Of a stretch of 64,000 nt of DNA, positions 1-9,932 are shown in pieces (the stretch's first letter is position 1; the number at the start of each line of letters is the position of its first letter). The DNA comes from Flavobacterium enshiense (GTDB lineage: Bacteria; Bacteroidota; Bacteroidia; Flavobacteriales; Flavobacteriaceae). The DNA lies in NCBI RefSeq assembly GCF_022836875.1, contig NZ_CP090376.1, positions 1,922,001-1,986,000 on the forward strand, in the 5' to 3' direction. The notes below the pieces were generated by a model. It did no database searches, had not been told where the DNA came from, and saw only the letters and a program-made list of their open reading frames with translations. The position numbers and the translations under genes were made by a program.

Positions 1-306
1 AGAGCAAATGGCGAGTTTCAATTTGTTTTAAAAGCAGGAAATGGTCAGGTTATTTTGGCTAGTGAAGGGTATACAACAAAAGCGGCCTGCGAAAACGGTA
101 TCGAATCGGTTAAGAAAAATTCTCAGGATGATGGCCGATTTGAGAGATTGGAATCAAAAAACGGAAAGCCTTATTTTAATCTGAAAGCATCAAACGGACA
201 AATCATTGGAAACAGTGAAATGTATGAATCAGAATCAGCTCGTGAAAATGGCATCGAATCGGTTAAGAAAAATGCACCCGACGCTGCTGTAAAAGAAGAA
301 TTGTAG
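1..306 (+). CDS. YegP-family DUF1508 protein, 5' truncated by window edge
   Basis: The open frame runs from base 1 to the stop at 304-306, so the true start lies outside the window. Two DUF1508-type repeats are visible. Each has a core like FQFVLKAGNGQVILAS or YFNLKASNGQIIGNSE followed by a nearly identical ENGIESVKKN segment. This duplicated layout is typical of small YegP-like proteins of about 110 residues, so only the first few residues are missing. The molecular role of the family is not established. A strong terminator follows at 321-353. Confidence 0.85.
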   Translation, partial: RANGEFQFVLKAGNGQVILASEGYTTKAACENGIESVKKNSQDDGRFERLESKNGKPYFNLKASNGQIIGNSEMYESESARENGIESVKKNAPDAAVKEEL

Positions 307-320
307 ATTTGAATACATAC

Positions 321-353
321 AAAAAAGCTCCTACATCAATAGGAGCTTTTTTT
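321..353. terminator. Bidirectional intrinsic terminator
   Basis: AAAAAAGCTCCTA and TAGGAGCTTTTTTT form a near-perfect stem around CATCAA, with a U-run on either strand. It separates the convergent YegP-like gene and the M28 peptidase gene. Confidence 0.85.
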
Positions 354-354
354 A

Positions 355-1383
355 TTATTTACCGTCTTTGTCAACTACCGGTCTATTTTCGCTGTTCGCC
401 AGTTTCCACGCTAAAGCAAAAGCCAGTTTTGTTCTTTTGGCTAACAAATCATATTCGATTTTATCTGGAGTATCGGTAGACTTATGATAGTCATCGTGAA
501 TTCCGTTAAAAAAGAAAATAGCCGGAATTCCTTTTTTTGCAAAGTTGTAATGGTCTGAACGATAGTAAATCTGCTCAGGATCGTTTCTGTCGTTGTATTT
601 GTAGTCTAAACGCAGGTTTACAGTTTCTTTATTCGCTTCTTCGTTCATTCGGTGCAAATCAGAACTTAAACGATCCGATCCAATCACATAAATATAATTA
701 TTGTCGTTAGGATTTAGGTTGTCGCGACGCCCGATCATGTCAATATTGATATCGGCTATGGTATTGGCAATCGGGAATAACGGATTCTCGGAATAATATC
801 TCGAACCATGAAGTCCGTGTTCTTCTCCTGTTACATGAAGAAATAAAATGGAACGTTTTGGTCCGTGTCCTGCTTTTTTAGCTTCCATAAATGCTTTTGC
901 AATTTCCATAACCCCAACTGTTCCCGATCCGTCATCATCAGCACCGTTGTAAACTTCTCCGTTTTTCATTCCAACGTGGTCATAATGAGCGGAAATAATC
1001 AATACTTCTTCTGGTTTTTCAGAACCTTCGATAAATGCCCAAATGTTTTCAGAATCATTTAATTTCGGAGCAAATCCTTTTTTCATGAATTCGGAAGGTA
1101 CTTTTTGGTAGTAGCTGTCAGCTCCTTTCGGATAAGAGATTCCCATTTTTTTGTACTGACTGATTATGTATTCCCCGGCTTTTTTCTGGCCAGGTTCTCC
1201 GGTATTTCTACCTTCCATTTCATCTGAGGCAATAACAAAAAGGTTTTTCTTTAAGTTTTCTGAACTTATTGATTTTATATAAGTATCACGTGAATTTTTA
1301 GTGGGTTCCGCCAGTTTCTGCTGTGAGGTACAGCTAGCGAAACTTAGCGAAAGTGCAAAACTTAGGATGAGTATCTTTTTCAT
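355..1383 (-). CDS. M28-family zinc aminopeptidase, lipoprotein
   Basis: Predicted secreted di-zinc metallopeptidase of the M28 family. The ATG at 1383 gives MKKILILSFALSLSFASC, a lipoprotein signal with the lipobox Cys at residue 18; a TTG six codons upstream is less likely. Metal-ligand motifs appear in the expected order: HYDHVG, NGADDDGSG, the catalytic TGEEHGL, DMIGR and a C-terminal HDDYHKSTDTPDK. The length of about 342 residues fits a single catalytic domain. It probably degrades peptides at the cell envelope. It is transcribed alone, toward the terminator at 321-353, and has no functional link to its neighbours. Confidence 0.88.
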   Translation of the reverse strand: MKKILILSFALSLSFASCTSQQKLAEPTKNSRDTYIKSISSENLKKNLFVIASDEMEGRNTGEPGQKKAGEYIISQYKKMGISYPKGADSYYQKVPSEFMKKGFAPKLNDSENIWAFIEGSEKPEEVLIISAHYDHVGMKNGEVYNGADDDGSGTVGVMEIAKAFMEAKKAGHGPKRSILFLHVTGEEHGLHGSRYYSENPLFPIANTIADINIDMIGRRDNLNPNDNNYIYVIGSDRLSSDLHRMNEEANKETVNLRLDYKYNDRNDPEQIYYRSDHYNFAKKGIPAIFFFNGIHDDYHKSTDTPDKIEYDLLAKRTKLAFALAWKLANSENRPVVDKDGK

Positions 1384-1446
1384 AGATGGTGTGTTTCTCA
1401 AATTAGTAGCTAAAAAGAACTTTTTGTTTCAAAAAAAGTACAGTAT

Positions 1447-2523
1447 TTAATGAATGCTCATAAAAGTGTATAAACTGTACAATGCAAGAATAATCCAAAA
1501 GGTAGTGAAATTTATTAAAAATAATGCTGAACTTTTCAAAAATGAAATTATTTTACTTTCACCATAAAGTCTTTTATGGGCTTTGTAAAAATAAATAATG
1601 GGCCAGAACATGTAAACGGTAAATAAAAGGCCCAAAATGATATCCATTGCAAGCCCGTCGCCCATATTTAATAACCACACCAATATCATAAGGATACTTG
1701 TCAATAAAAGAAGGAATGAAAAATAGTGGAGCGTGAAGATTCCGTGGTCAAAATAAAACCAACGTTTTTTTCCATGGATCAGCCACAGCCAAAAAGCAAA
1801 AAAGGGCATGTACAAAAAGAGAAGTTTTGGAAGATTCCGGAAAAAAAGTTCAAGCGATTTTCGGAAGGCTTCCTGCATGGTATTGTGTTCGGCAATCATA
1901 ACCAACCTTTTGGTAAACCAGTATTGCAGTTTCGACATCCGTTTGTTTTCCGGAAGTGAATTCTGAACCGAATCGAGTTCGCGTACTGATTCACTACCGG
2001 GAACCCACCCGTACTCATCATTTTTTGAAATTATTTTTTCAGCACTGTTTGAAATTACTTTTTCACCACTGTTTGAAATCACTTTTTCATCAACAGGACT
2101 CTCGGTGGAATAGTTGATATTGATTCCTTTCTTTTCTTGAAATTCTTTTGGAGCTGTTTCATTAATGGCAACCGGACCACTTTTATCATTAACAGTCATG
2201 TCGTCCAGATTGATAAAGAAACTCGTGATGAAGAAGGTAATAAAACTTATAAAAATATACAATTTAACAGGTACGACGTAACTTTTCCTTCTTCCTGAAA
2301 GATATTCCCGGGTTAATCGGGCAGGGTGGAAGAGTAAGTATTTTATGGTTGTCCAAAAACCACTGTCGTAGTGAACAAGGTCTTCAGCGGTATGGGTAAA
2401 AAGATAATGAAATGACTTTCGCGTTTCTGTGTTTTCCTGTCCGCAAAGAGGACAAAAACGGCCTTCAACCTTTGTACCGCAGTTTAAACAGGTTTTGTCT
2501 TCGCGAAGTGCTCCTTTACTCAT
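1447..2523 (-). CDS. DUF3667 zinc-ribbon membrane protein
   Basis: The 358-residue protein opens with a zinc ribbon (CLNCGTKV, then CPLCGQ), followed by the DUF3667-like segment FHYLFTHTAEDLVHYDSGFW. Several hydrophobic helices follow, one near residues 85-105 and three or four in the last 120 residues. The role of the family is unknown. Between the first helix and the C-terminal membrane block is a hydrophilic insert carrying three copies of an 8-residue repeat (VISNSGEK-like). The insert is encoded by a 24-bp tandem repeat at 2024-2095, so its length may vary between strains. It is monocistronic or weakly linked to the M28 gene. Confidence 0.8.
   Translation of the reverse strand: MSKGALREDKTCLNCGTKVEGRFCPLCGQENTETRKSFHYLFTHTAEDLVHYDSGFWTTIKYLLFHPARLTREYLSGRRKSYVVPVKLYIFISFITFFITSFFINLDDMTVNDKSGPVAINETAPKEFQEKKGININYSTESPVDEKVISNSGEKVISNSAEKIISKNDEYGWVPGSESVRELDSVQNSLPENKRMSKLQYWFTKRLVMIAEHNTMQEAFRKSLELFFRNLPKLLFLYMPFFAFWLWLIHGKKRWFYFDHGIFTLHYFSFLLLLTSILMILVWLLNMGDGLAMDIILGLLFTVYMFWPIIYFYKAHKRLYGESKIISFLKSSALFLINFTTFWIILALYSLYTFMSIH
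2024..2095. repeat. 24-bp in-frame tandem repeat, three copies
   Basis: Three consecutive 24-bp units start TTTGAAAT at 2024, 2048 and 2072 and differ at a few bases. Because 24 is a multiple of 3, the repeat encodes a tandem octapeptide (VISNSGEK, then IISKNDEY-like) in the hydrophilic insert of the DUF3667 protein and does not shift the frame. Confidence 0.8.
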
Positions 2524-2627
2524 GGTTGAAAAATTGTTTACCGTAAATAAAGTTATGAAAAATTTTTCAAAGAAGTACTTTTCTTATTTTTTTTGATTTT
2601 GACTTATCGGTCTGATTTTAAATAAAA

Positions 2628-2660
2628 AAGCCTCCAAAATGAAGGCTTGTGATTTTTTAG
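2628..2660 (-). terminator. Terminator of the uvrA-LOG transcript
   Basis: On the minus strand AAGCCT and AGGCTT form a short stem around a 9-base loop and are followed by TTTTTTATTT. It lies directly beyond the stop of the LOG-family gene. Confidence 0.7.
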
Positions 2661-3391
2661 AAGTTCGGACTGAGATTGTATTTTTTATAGAATGTATCAA
2701 GTACTTCAAGAACTTCATCTTCGGTATCTACAACCTTAATCAGGTTCATGTCTTCTATATCTGCATTTTTCTCTTCGTTAATGAGTACGTTTTTGATCCA
2801 TTCCAATAGTCCGGACCAAAAACTCCTTCCAACCAAAATGATAGGGAATTTGCCTATTTTCTTGGTTTGGATAAGGGTAACCGCTTCGAAAAATTCGTCC
2901 AAAGTTCCAAAACCTCCCGGCATAACTACAAAGCCCTGAGAATATTTCACGAACATTACTTTACGAACGAAGAAATAATCGAAATTAAGGTTCTTGTCTT
3001 TGTCAATATATGGGTTGTGATGTTGCTCAAAGGGTAAATCAATATTTAAACCCACCGAAATTCCGTTGCCTAAATGGGCTCCTTTGTTTCCGGCTTCCAT
3101 GATCCCGGGACCTCCACCGGTAATTACACCATAACCCGACTGACTGAGTTTATAGGCAATCTTTTCTGCCAAAATGTAATATTTATTATCCGGCTGTGTT
3201 CTTGCGGATCCAAATATGGTAACGCAGGGACCAATTCTCCCCATGGATTCATAACCATTAACGAATTCCGACATAATTTTAAAGATAGCCCACGAGTCGT
3301 TAGCACGAATCTCGTTCCAGGTTTTTCTTTTAAATTTATCATGAATTCTGTCTTCGTCATTTAAATAATCATCTTTCATCATCTTTTCCAT
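2657..3391 (-). CDS. LOG-family / TIGR00730 Rossmann-fold protein
   Basis: A 244-residue protein with the family hallmarks GGGPGIMEAGNKGA (about residues 92-105) and PGGFGTLDEFFEA (about 158-170). These are the phosphate-binding and catalytic motifs of the lysine-decarboxylase-like LOG family. Characterised members hydrolyse nucleoside 5'-monophosphates to free the base, for example in cytokinin activation. The natural substrate in Bacteroidota is not clear. It starts 26 bp after the uvrA stop on the same strand, so it is probably co-transcribed with uvrA. Several Met codons cluster at the N-terminus (MEKMMKDD), so the exact start is uncertain by up to five residues. Confidence 0.85.
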   Translation of the reverse strand: MEKMMKDDYLNDEDRIHDKFKRKTWNEIRANDSWAIFKIMSEFVNGYESMGRIGPCVTIFGSARTQPDNKYYILAEKIAYKLSQSGYGVITGGGPGIMEAGNKGAHLGNGISVGLNIDLPFEQHHNPYIDKDKNLNFDYFFVRKVMFVKYSQGFVVMPGGFGTLDEFFEAVTLIQTKKIGKFPIILVGRSFWSGLLEWIKNVLINEEKNADIEDMNLIKVVDTEDEVLEVLDTFYKKYNLSPNF

Positions 3392-3417
3392 TAAGTAAAA
3401 GTTAGTCTTTAGTCTTA

Positions 3418-6249
3418 CTAAGATAACTCTTTTTTCAGGAATTGGGCGGTGTAACTACGTTTATTTTTAATGATTTCTTCAGGTGTTCCCTTGGCAATTA
3501 ATTCACCTCCGCCTTTTCCTCCTTCATATCCGATATCGATTATGTAATCGGCAAGTTTAATTACGTCCATGTTGTGTTCGATAATCAAAACGGTGTTTCC
3601 TTTGTCAACGAGTTTGTTGATTACGTCCATCAATACGCGAATGTCTTCAAAGTGTAATCCTGTTGTTGGTTCATCAAGAATGTAAAAGGTATTTCCGGTA
3701 TCTTTTTTGGATAATTCGGTTGCCAGTTTGATACGCTGGGCCTCACCTCCCGAGAGCGTTGTACTTTGCTGACCAAGTGTAATGTACCCCAATCCAACGT
3801 CCTGTATCGTTTTGATTTTACGATAGATTTTCGGAATGTTTTCAAAGAAAGGAACCGCTTCATCTACAGTCATTTCCAATACATCCGAAATCGATTTTCC
3901 TTTATAGCGGATTTCCAGTGTCTCCCTGTTAAAACGCTTGCCCTGACAGGTTTCGCATTCCACATAAACATCCGGAAGGAAGCTCATTTCGATGGTTCTC
4001 ACACCCGAGCCTTCGCAGGTTTCACAACGTCCGCCGGATACATTAAAACTGAAACGTCCCGGTTTGTAACCGCGAATCATTGCTTCAGGTGTTTGTGTGT
4101 ATAAACTTCTGATTTCCGAGAAAACATCGGTATACGTAGCCGGATTGGAGCGTGGTGTACGCCCGATCGGACTTTGGTCAATATCGATTACCTTGTCGAT
4201 ATGTTCCAGGCCTTCAATTTTTTTATAAGGCTGTGGTTTTTTTACGGCATTGAAGAAATGGGTATTGAGAATAGGATAAAGCGTTTCATTAATCAATGTC
4301 GATTTTCCGCTTCCTGAAACCCCCGTAACGCAAATAAGCTTGCCTAACGGTAATTCCACCGAAACATTTTTCAGGTTATTTCCTGTCGCTCCGGTTAACT
4401 TCAAGACTTTTCCATTGCCTTCTCGACGTGTTTTCGGAACGGCGATTTCCATTTTACCATTCAGGAATTGTGCTGTAATGGTGTTTTCTTTGAGTAATTC
4501 GGCCGGTGTTCCTATACTGATAATTTCTCCTCCAAAACGCCCTGCTTTTGGACCAATGTCGATCACATAATCGGCTCTCTCTATCATGTCTTTATCGTGT
4601 TCGACCACAATAACCGAGTTTCCGATGTCGCGTAATTGCTCTAACGAATGGATCAGTTTCTCATTATCGCGTTGATGTAAACCGATACTAGGCTCATCCA
4701 GAATGTAAAGTACTCCAACCAATTGCGAACCAATCTGAGTTGCCAATCGGATTCGTTGTGCTTCACCACCGGAAAGGGATTTTGAACTTCTGTGCAATGC
4801 CAGATAATTTAGTCCCACATCCACCAAAAACTGAAGACGGGCTTTAATTTCTTTAACCACTTCGACTGCAATGGCTTTTTGCTTTTCGGATAAATGAGCG
4901 TCCAGATTTTTAAACCATCCGCTCAGTTCATCGATATCCATAGACGATAAATCGCCAATGTTTTTTTCGTTTATTTTAAAATATAAGGATTCTTTTCGTA
5001 AGCGGGTTCCGTGGCATTCCGGACATTCGATTTCGTCCATGAATTCTTTGGCCCAGCGTTTTATGGAAGCTGAATCACTTTCCTCATATTGATTTTTGAT
5101 GAAATTGGAAATTCCTTCAAAATCGATTTTATAGTCTTTGGTAATGCCCATCACTTTGGAAACCACTGAGAATTTCTCGTTTCCACCGTTTAAAATCATG
5201 TCCATGGCCTCAGCTGGAATGGATTCGATGGGATCAGTTAGTTTGAAACCGAATTTTTCACCGATAAATTCCAATTGCTTGAAAATCCATGTGCTTTTTT
5301 GTTCGCCCAATGGGGCAAATCCTCCTTGTTTGATGGATAATTTCTGGTTTGGGATAATCTTGTTCTGATTGATTTCGTTTACAGTTCCCAGTCCGTTGCA
5401 ATGCGGGCAGGCTCCTTTTGGAGAGTTGAACGAGAAATTGTTCGGCTCCGGATTCGGATAGGAGATTCCCGTGGTAGGACACATTAAATTTCTACTGAAA
5501 TAACGAACTTCCTGACTTTCCTGTTCGATAACCATCATAATGCCGTCTCCGTGGTACATGGCCGTTTTGATACTTTCCGTCAGGCGTTTGTCTACTTCTT
5601 CGGTCGAATCAATTGCCATTCTGTCGATTACCGTTTCGATATCGTGGGTTTTGTAACGGTCGACTTTCATTCCGAATTCCAAATCGCGGATTTCTCCGTC
5701 GACACGTACTTTTACAAAGCCCTGTTTGGAGATTTGCTCAAATAATTCACGGTAATGTCCTTTACGTGAACGGATTATTGGAGCTAATATGTTGATGCGT
5801 TTTCCGTTGAAGTTTTCAAAAATAAGTTCCTTAATCTGATCGTCGGAATAAGAGACCATTTTTTCACCGGTGTTATAACTGTAAGCTTCTCCGGCTCTGG
5901 CGAACAACAATCGGAGGAAGTCATAAATTTCGGTGATGGTTCCAACGGTGGAACGCGGACTTTTGCTGGTTGTTTTCTGCTCAATTGCAATTACCGGGGA
6001 AAGTCCATCTATCTTGTCAACGTCCGGCCGCTCCAGACCACCCAAAAACTGACGGGCGTAGGCGGAAAACGTCTCAATGTAACGGCGTTGTCCTTCGGCA
6101 TAAATGGTGTCAAAAGCCAATGACGATTTTCCGGAACCCGACAGCCCAGTGATCACCACAAGTTTTTCACGCGGAATGACAACATCAATGTTTTTCAGGT
6201 TATGAGCGCGTGCGCCGATAACTTCAATAGTATCCTCGGTATTCAGCAT
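3418..6249 (-). CDS. uvrA: UvrA, excinuclease ABC subunit A
   Basis: Damage-recognition ATPase of nucleotide excision repair, which loads UvrB on DNA. The 943-residue length is normal. It has two ABC modules: Walker [10 protein letters not shown] near residue 35 and GVSGSGKST near 640, with two LSGGEAQRI(R/K)LA signatures each followed by an ILDEP Walker B. Zinc modules are visible at [16 protein letters not shown] and the C-terminal [16 protein letters not shown] pair. On the minus strand a TACCTTTG box at 6283-6276 fits the flavobacterial -7 consensus and lies 27 bp before the ATG. The LOG-family gene follows closely and may be co-transcribed. Confidence 0.98.
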   Translation of the reverse strand: MLNTEDTIEVIGARAHNLKNIDVVIPREKLVVITGLSGSGKSSLAFDTIYAEGQRRYIETFSAYARQFLGGLERPDVDKIDGLSPVIAIEQKTTSKSPRSTVGTITEIYDFLRLLFARAGEAYSYNTGEKMVSYSDDQIKELIFENFNGKRINILAPIIRSRKGHYRELFEQISKQGFVKVRVDGEIRDLEFGMKVDRYKTHDIETVIDRMAIDSTEEVDKRLTESIKTAMYHGDGIMMVIEQESQEVRYFSRNLMCPTTGISYPNPEPNNFSFNSPKGACPHCNGLGTVNEINQNKIIPNQKLSIKQGGFAPLGEQKSTWIFKQLEFIGEKFGFKLTDPIESIPAEAMDMILNGGNEKFSVVSKVMGITKDYKIDFEGISNFIKNQYEESDSASIKRWAKEFMDEIECPECHGTRLRKESLYFKINEKNIGDLSSMDIDELSGWFKNLDAHLSEKQKAIAVEVVKEIKARLQFLVDVGLNYLALHRSSKSLSGGEAQRIRLATQIGSQLVGVLYILDEPSIGLHQRDNEKLIHSLEQLRDIGNSVIVVEHDKDMIERADYVIDIGPKAGRFGGEIISIGTPAELLKENTITAQFLNGKMEIAVPKTRREGNGKVLKLTGATGNNLKNVSVELPLGKLICVTGVSGSGKSTLINETLYPILNTHFFNAVKKPQPYKKIEGLEHIDKVIDIDQSPIGRTPRSNPATYTDVFSEIRSLYTQTPEAMIRGYKPGRFSFNVSGGRCETCEGSGVRTIEMSFLPDVYVECETCQGKRFNRETLEIRYKGKSISDVLEMTVDEAVPFFENIPKIYRKIKTIQDVGLGYITLGQQSTTLSGGEAQRIKLATELSKKDTGNTFYILDEPTTGLHFEDIRVLMDVINKLVDKGNTVLIIEHNMDVIKLADYIIDIGYEGGKGGGELIAKGTPEEIIKNKRSYTAQFLKKELS

Positions 6250-6597
6250 AATTTATTTTGTAATTGTGCAAAACGCAAAGGTACGATTTTGAAGCGAAAT
6301 TGAAGAGTGGAATGGGAAAGGTTTTGTTTTGATGCAGCACCAATATTGTTTCAAGTAATAAATTGTTATGAATATCAAGAAAAGTAATAAATAATAAAAT
6401 TTTTTTGATTTTTTCCTATTTTAACTTTTTGATTATCACCTGTTAACGATTTTTCATACAGTTAGTCATATTTTTTTTTTGCTTCAAATTTTTGTGTTCA
6501 AATTTGTCTTAACTAATCCACGAAAAACAAATCAGGTTGTATTTTTCTCCAACTACCTATTCGCTTTTTTCGAATCATTAACCAAATTAAGATATTT
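6250..6597. other. AT-rich intergenic region between divergent genes
   Basis: This stretch of about 350 bp holds the uvrA promoter box (6276-6283, minus) and the 5' region of the lipoprotein gene. CAAATTTG around 6500 differs from TAnnTTTG by one base and could be that gene's -7 box. I see no ORF, hairpin or repeat of note. Confidence 0.5.
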
Positions 6598-7290
6598 ATG
6601 AGAAACATTAAATTATTAGCAGTTGTTGCACTGGCAACATTGCTAGGTGTGATTAGCTGTTCAAAAGAAGACGCTATTTCATCAGAAGCTGATGAAAATT
6701 CAACAGAAAGAGCTAGTGAAAATCCTTCTGTAGCAAAGGCATCTCACAATTTAGACATTATCGGGGTTCCACAAAATTTTCTAGGACCTTGGCCGGACAT
6801 GACCAATAAAATTTTTGTTCCTCTGGAAGGAAGAACGAAAATTCAGATGGTTCAAGCTGATCAATATCAAATATTAGCTCCAAAAGATGGTATTGCAAGG
6901 TTTTCACTGCCAGATCTTAATCCAAGTGGCCCCGCATCCTATTCAATTTTTGCAAAAGCACTGGGAGGTGGAGGAACTGTAGGAATTTGGACTTGTCCTG
7001 CTGTTGGTGCTAGTACTGTTCAAGGAACTGATATTGATGGCTACTATAAATTATGTTCTGCCGGGTCATTAACCGTTGATGCAAGTCGCCGTGCAAGATA
7101 TTTAACTGTAACCGATCAATTCCTTACCATAAAAGTACCAAGTAATTTAAATCTAGACTCAGATGCTGACATTGAAGTAGCAGCCGGAACGTATCCGGTT
7201 TTTGATGATCGTCTTAAAGATTATTTTTGGAAACCATACGATGGCAACAATCGTTTAAAAATATTGCAATTACGATTAATTGAGGAATAG
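6598..7290 (+). CDS. Unknown lipoprotein, 230 aa
   Basis: The sequence begins MRNIKLLAVVALATLLGVIS followed by Cys21, a clear lipoprotein signal with lipobox LGVISC. An acidic, Ser-rich linker runs to about residue 50, as is usual for surface lipoproteins of Bacteroidota. The remaining 180 residues look globular and beta-rich, with GVPQNFLGPWPDMTN and a WTCPAVG segment, and contain only two further Cys. I do not recognise a domain. The gene is alone between a long AT-rich upstream region and the strong terminator at 7321-7349, so it is probably a single-gene transcript. Confidence 0.75.
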   Translation: MRNIKLLAVVALATLLGVISCSKEDAISSEADENSTERASENPSVAKASHNLDIIGVPQNFLGPWPDMTNKIFVPLEGRTKIQMVQADQYQILAPKDGIARFSLPDLNPSGPASYSIFAKALGGGGTVGIWTCPAVGASTVQGTDIDGYYKLCSAGSLTVDASRRARYLTVTDQFLTIKVPSNLNLDSDADIEVAAGTYPVFDDRLKDYFWKPYDGNNRLKILQLRLIEE

Positions 7291-7320
7291 TTTCTTATAT
7301 TTAGCTACAATACATTTACA

Positions 7321-7349
7321 AATAGCCCGTCAATTTGTGACGGGCTATT
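7321..7349. terminator. Strong bidirectional terminator
   Basis: A 12-bp perfect stem, AATAGCCCGTCA with TGACGGGCTATT, around the loop ATTTG. It lies between the convergent lipoprotein and ClC genes. Confidence 0.88.
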
Positions 7350-7384
7350 TTGTTTAGAAGTAATGTGTAGTATTAGAGATAAAG

Positions 7385-9205
7385 CTATTCTATTCGGAAG
7401 GATTTCAGTTTTTCGCGATAGGTATCCAGAATGTCTACTTTGGTGACATAACCCAGGCATTTGTTGTCTTTTAAAACAAACAGTTGCGTGGCATTGGTGG
7501 TTTCAAATTTTTCTATAACTGTTTCCATGACTTCGTCATACGATATGGTTGCTGCCGGTCTTTCGATAATGTCACTAAGTAAAGAGTATTTTACCTGAAA
7601 CGCATTGAAAATGATGTGACGGATGGAATCAAAATAAATCACACCAACAAATGAATCCTGTTCGTTGATTACCGGGAAAACAGATTGTTTTGTTTCAGAA
7701 AGCAGTTTTACAACCTCATCGATTTTTGAAGAGGATTTGATGGTTACAAAATCAGTTTTGATGAGTTTTGACAATTCGATTGACGAAAGGATGTTTTTGT
7801 CTTTATCAGAAGTGAAAACGGTTCCTGTATTGGCAAGGTTTTTTATGTCCATTGAGTGGCCTTCCAGATTTTTTGAGATGGCAAAACTGATGGAAGACAC
7901 AATTAAAAGCGGAACCATCAAACCATAGCCTCCAGTAATTTCGGCAATTAGGAAGATGGCAGTTAAAGGCGAATGAAATAAACCGCTTAAAACTCCTGCC
8001 ATACCGACTACAGAAAAATTGCTTATGGGTAAATCACGGTCGATTCCTGTAAGCCTGAAAAATTGAGCCACAAAAAAGCCAAGATACGAACCCACAAAAA
8101 GGGAAGGGGCGAAGTTACCGCCATTACCGCCACTGCCTAATGTCAGTCCAGTCGCTATTGATTTTATCATTAATGTCAAACCGATGAAAATCAGTAAAAT
8201 CCATTGGCTCGATTTGTGTTCATCGAGGATGGTATTTTCTAGTAAAACTCCAGGATTGGCTGACGAAAGTGTTTTGATGCTTTCATAACCTTCACCGAAT
8301 AATGTCGGGAAAAAGAAGATAAGAATTGCTAAAGCGGAAGCTCCAACCAATGCTTTTTTGTAGGTGGGCGATTTTGATTTACCAAAAAAATGCTCGACTT
8401 TTCGAAAGCTTCGTGCATGGTAAACCGAAACCAATCCGGCTAAAATTCCCAGGATGATATAATAAGGGATATTGTGGTAGTCGAAAGTAAGCTGGTTTTT
8501 AAAACTCAGCAAGATTCCTTCTTGTAAAATCACTTTAGAAACTAAAGCGCCGGTTGCAGCCGAAATCATGATTGGGATGAAGGCGGTGACGCTCATATCG
8601 GCCAAAATCACTTCGATGGAAAACAAAACCCCGGCTATGGGAGCGTTGAAAGCTGCAGCAATTCCCGCTGCAACGCCGCAAGCCAGCAAAAGAGTCCGGT
8701 CTTTATAATTCAGACGGTATTTTTGAGCGTAATTAGACCCGAAAGCCGCACCGGTAATGGTAATGGGTGACTCCAATCCGGCAGAACCTCCCAAGCCAAC
8801 AGTAAGTGAACTGGTTATGATTTGCGCATACATTTGTTTTTTGGGCATGATCCCTGATTTGTTAGCTACGGCAATCATGATTTGCGAGGTGCCTTTTTCT
8901 ATGCTTCCGTCAAGGAATTTTTTAACGACAAAAGCGGTTAACAGAATCCCAAAAATAGGCAGGATACTGTTGGAATAAGGTAAATGAAGTATTCTGTCAA
9001 TATAGTTCGCAAATCGAAAAACCGAATGGGCAAACGTTTTCAGTACGATTACGGCTAAAGCGGAAGAAATTCCCACCAACACACAGGAAACGTACAGGAA
9101 CTGACGGTTGCTTAAAATAGATTTCAGTAAAAACAAAAAAGCTTCAAAACGCTTTAATTGTTTGCGTAACAACAAAATAAACGGTGAAACTTTTTTGGTG
9201 GGCAT
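7385..9205 (-). CDS. ClC-family chloride channel/antiporter with CBS domains
   Basis: A 606-residue membrane protein with ClC signatures: GGSAGLESP at about residues 139-147, equivalent to the GREGP loop and retaining the gating glutamate (Glu145), then GSGGNGGNFAPSLFVGSYLG. About 10-12 hydrophobic helices span residues 35-450. The C-terminal 140 residues contain a CBS pair (TDFVTIKSSSKIDEVVKLLS and later FVLKDNKCLGYVTKVDIL), which usually binds adenine nucleotides. The retained glutamate allows either a channel or a Cl-/H+ exchanger. It lies 62 bp downstream of the AlkD-like gene on the same strand and may share its transcript. Confidence 0.92.
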   Translation of the reverse strand: MPTKKVSPFILLLRKQLKRFEAFLFLLKSILSNRQFLYVSCVLVGISSALAVIVLKTFAHSVFRFANYIDRILHLPYSNSILPIFGILLTAFVVKKFLDGSIEKGTSQIMIAVANKSGIMPKKQMYAQIITSSLTVGLGGSAGLESPITITGAAFGSNYAQKYRLNYKDRTLLLACGVAAGIAAAFNAPIAGVLFSIEVILADMSVTAFIPIMISAATGALVSKVILQEGILLSFKNQLTFDYHNIPYYIILGILAGLVSVYHARSFRKVEHFFGKSKSPTYKKALVGASALAILIFFFPTLFGEGYESIKTLSSANPGVLLENTILDEHKSSQWILLIFIGLTLMIKSIATGLTLGSGGNGGNFAPSLFVGSYLGFFVAQFFRLTGIDRDLPISNFSVVGMAGVLSGLFHSPLTAIFLIAEITGGYGLMVPLLIVSSISFAISKNLEGHSMDIKNLANTGTVFTSDKDKNILSSIELSKLIKTDFVTIKSSSKIDEVVKLLSETKQSVFPVINEQDSFVGVIYFDSIRHIIFNAFQVKYSLLSDIIERPAATISYDEVMETVIEKFETTNATQLFVLKDNKCLGYVTKVDILDTYREKLKSFRIE

Positions 9206-9266
9206 TGATTTTTTGTATTTTCAAACGGATGAAATGCTAAAATACACCATTTCTGTGAGAACATTG

Positions 9267-9932
9267 TTATAAATTTCGGAGCGCTTCCCTTTTACTGAGC
9301 GGTTTTAAGTCTGTTTTGCTTACAAAATTCCTGACACCTTCTGGATTGAACCGACTGTAATCACGTAAAGCCCATCCGATGGCTTTCTGAATGAAAAACT
9401 CTTTGGAGTCTTTGTGCTTTTCACACAGTGAAAACAGTAATTCCGCATCGGTTCTATCTTTGTAATCCAATTGAAAAAGAATGGCAGAGCGGTTGAGCCA
9501 CATATTATCGGAAGCGGAAAATTTTGAAATGATTTTTCCTGTCTCTTCCGGAAACTGAACAAGATAATTTCCTAGCAGGTATTTGGCAATTGTGTCTACA
9601 CTATCCCACCACGAATGGGTTGTTATCATTTTCTCGATTAGTAGTATATCTTCTTTGATATAGTTCTTTTTGAGCTCTTTTGTCAGGATTTCGATGGCAC
9701 AATAATGGAATTCCCGTTCTTTTTTTGAGAACAATTTCCAGACAATGGTTCTAGCGTTTTGCTTGACTTCTTCCTTATGAGTTTTCCAGAGTTCTTTCAG
9801 GATTTCTCTTCTGGGAGTGGTTTTGATTCCGAAGAAAGAGAAATTGTTTTTCATGTAAGTTTCCATTGATGCCGCTGTTTCCAAAGAAGCATTTTGGATG
9901 AAAGCATTTTCGAGTTCAGCAACAAAATACAT
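9267..9932 (-). CDS. AlkD-like DNA alkylation repair protein
   Basis: A 221-residue all-helical HEAT-repeat protein of the DNA alkylation repair family. Characteristic stretches are FFGIKTTPRREILKELW near the N-terminus and HSWWDSVDTIAKYLLG in the middle, with a conserved Trp-Asp, then RSAILFQLDYK and AIGWALRDYSRF. AlkD-type glycosylases excise positively charged alkylpurines without base flipping. Its start codon overlaps the stop of the ACP phosphodiesterase gene by one base (TAATG), so the two are translationally coupled although functionally unrelated. Confidence 0.87.
   Translation of the reverse strand: MYFVAELENAFIQNASLETAASMETYMKNNFSFFGIKTTPRREILKELWKTHKEEVKQNARTIVWKLFSKKEREFHYCAIEILTKELKKNYIKEDILLIEKMITTHSWWDSVDTIAKYLLGNYLVQFPEETGKIISKFSASDNMWLNRSAILFQLDYKDRTDAELLFSLCEKHKDSKEFFIQKAIGWALRDYSRFNPEGVRNFVSKTDLKPLSKREALRNL

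Noticed and set aside
865-1062. Plus-strand 65-codon ORF inside the M28 peptidase gene
   Set aside because: Antisense shadow of the conserved metal-binding region.
3766-6152. Several 60-112 codon ORFs opposite uvrA
   Set aside because: Shadow frames of a strongly conserved gene, with no independent motif.
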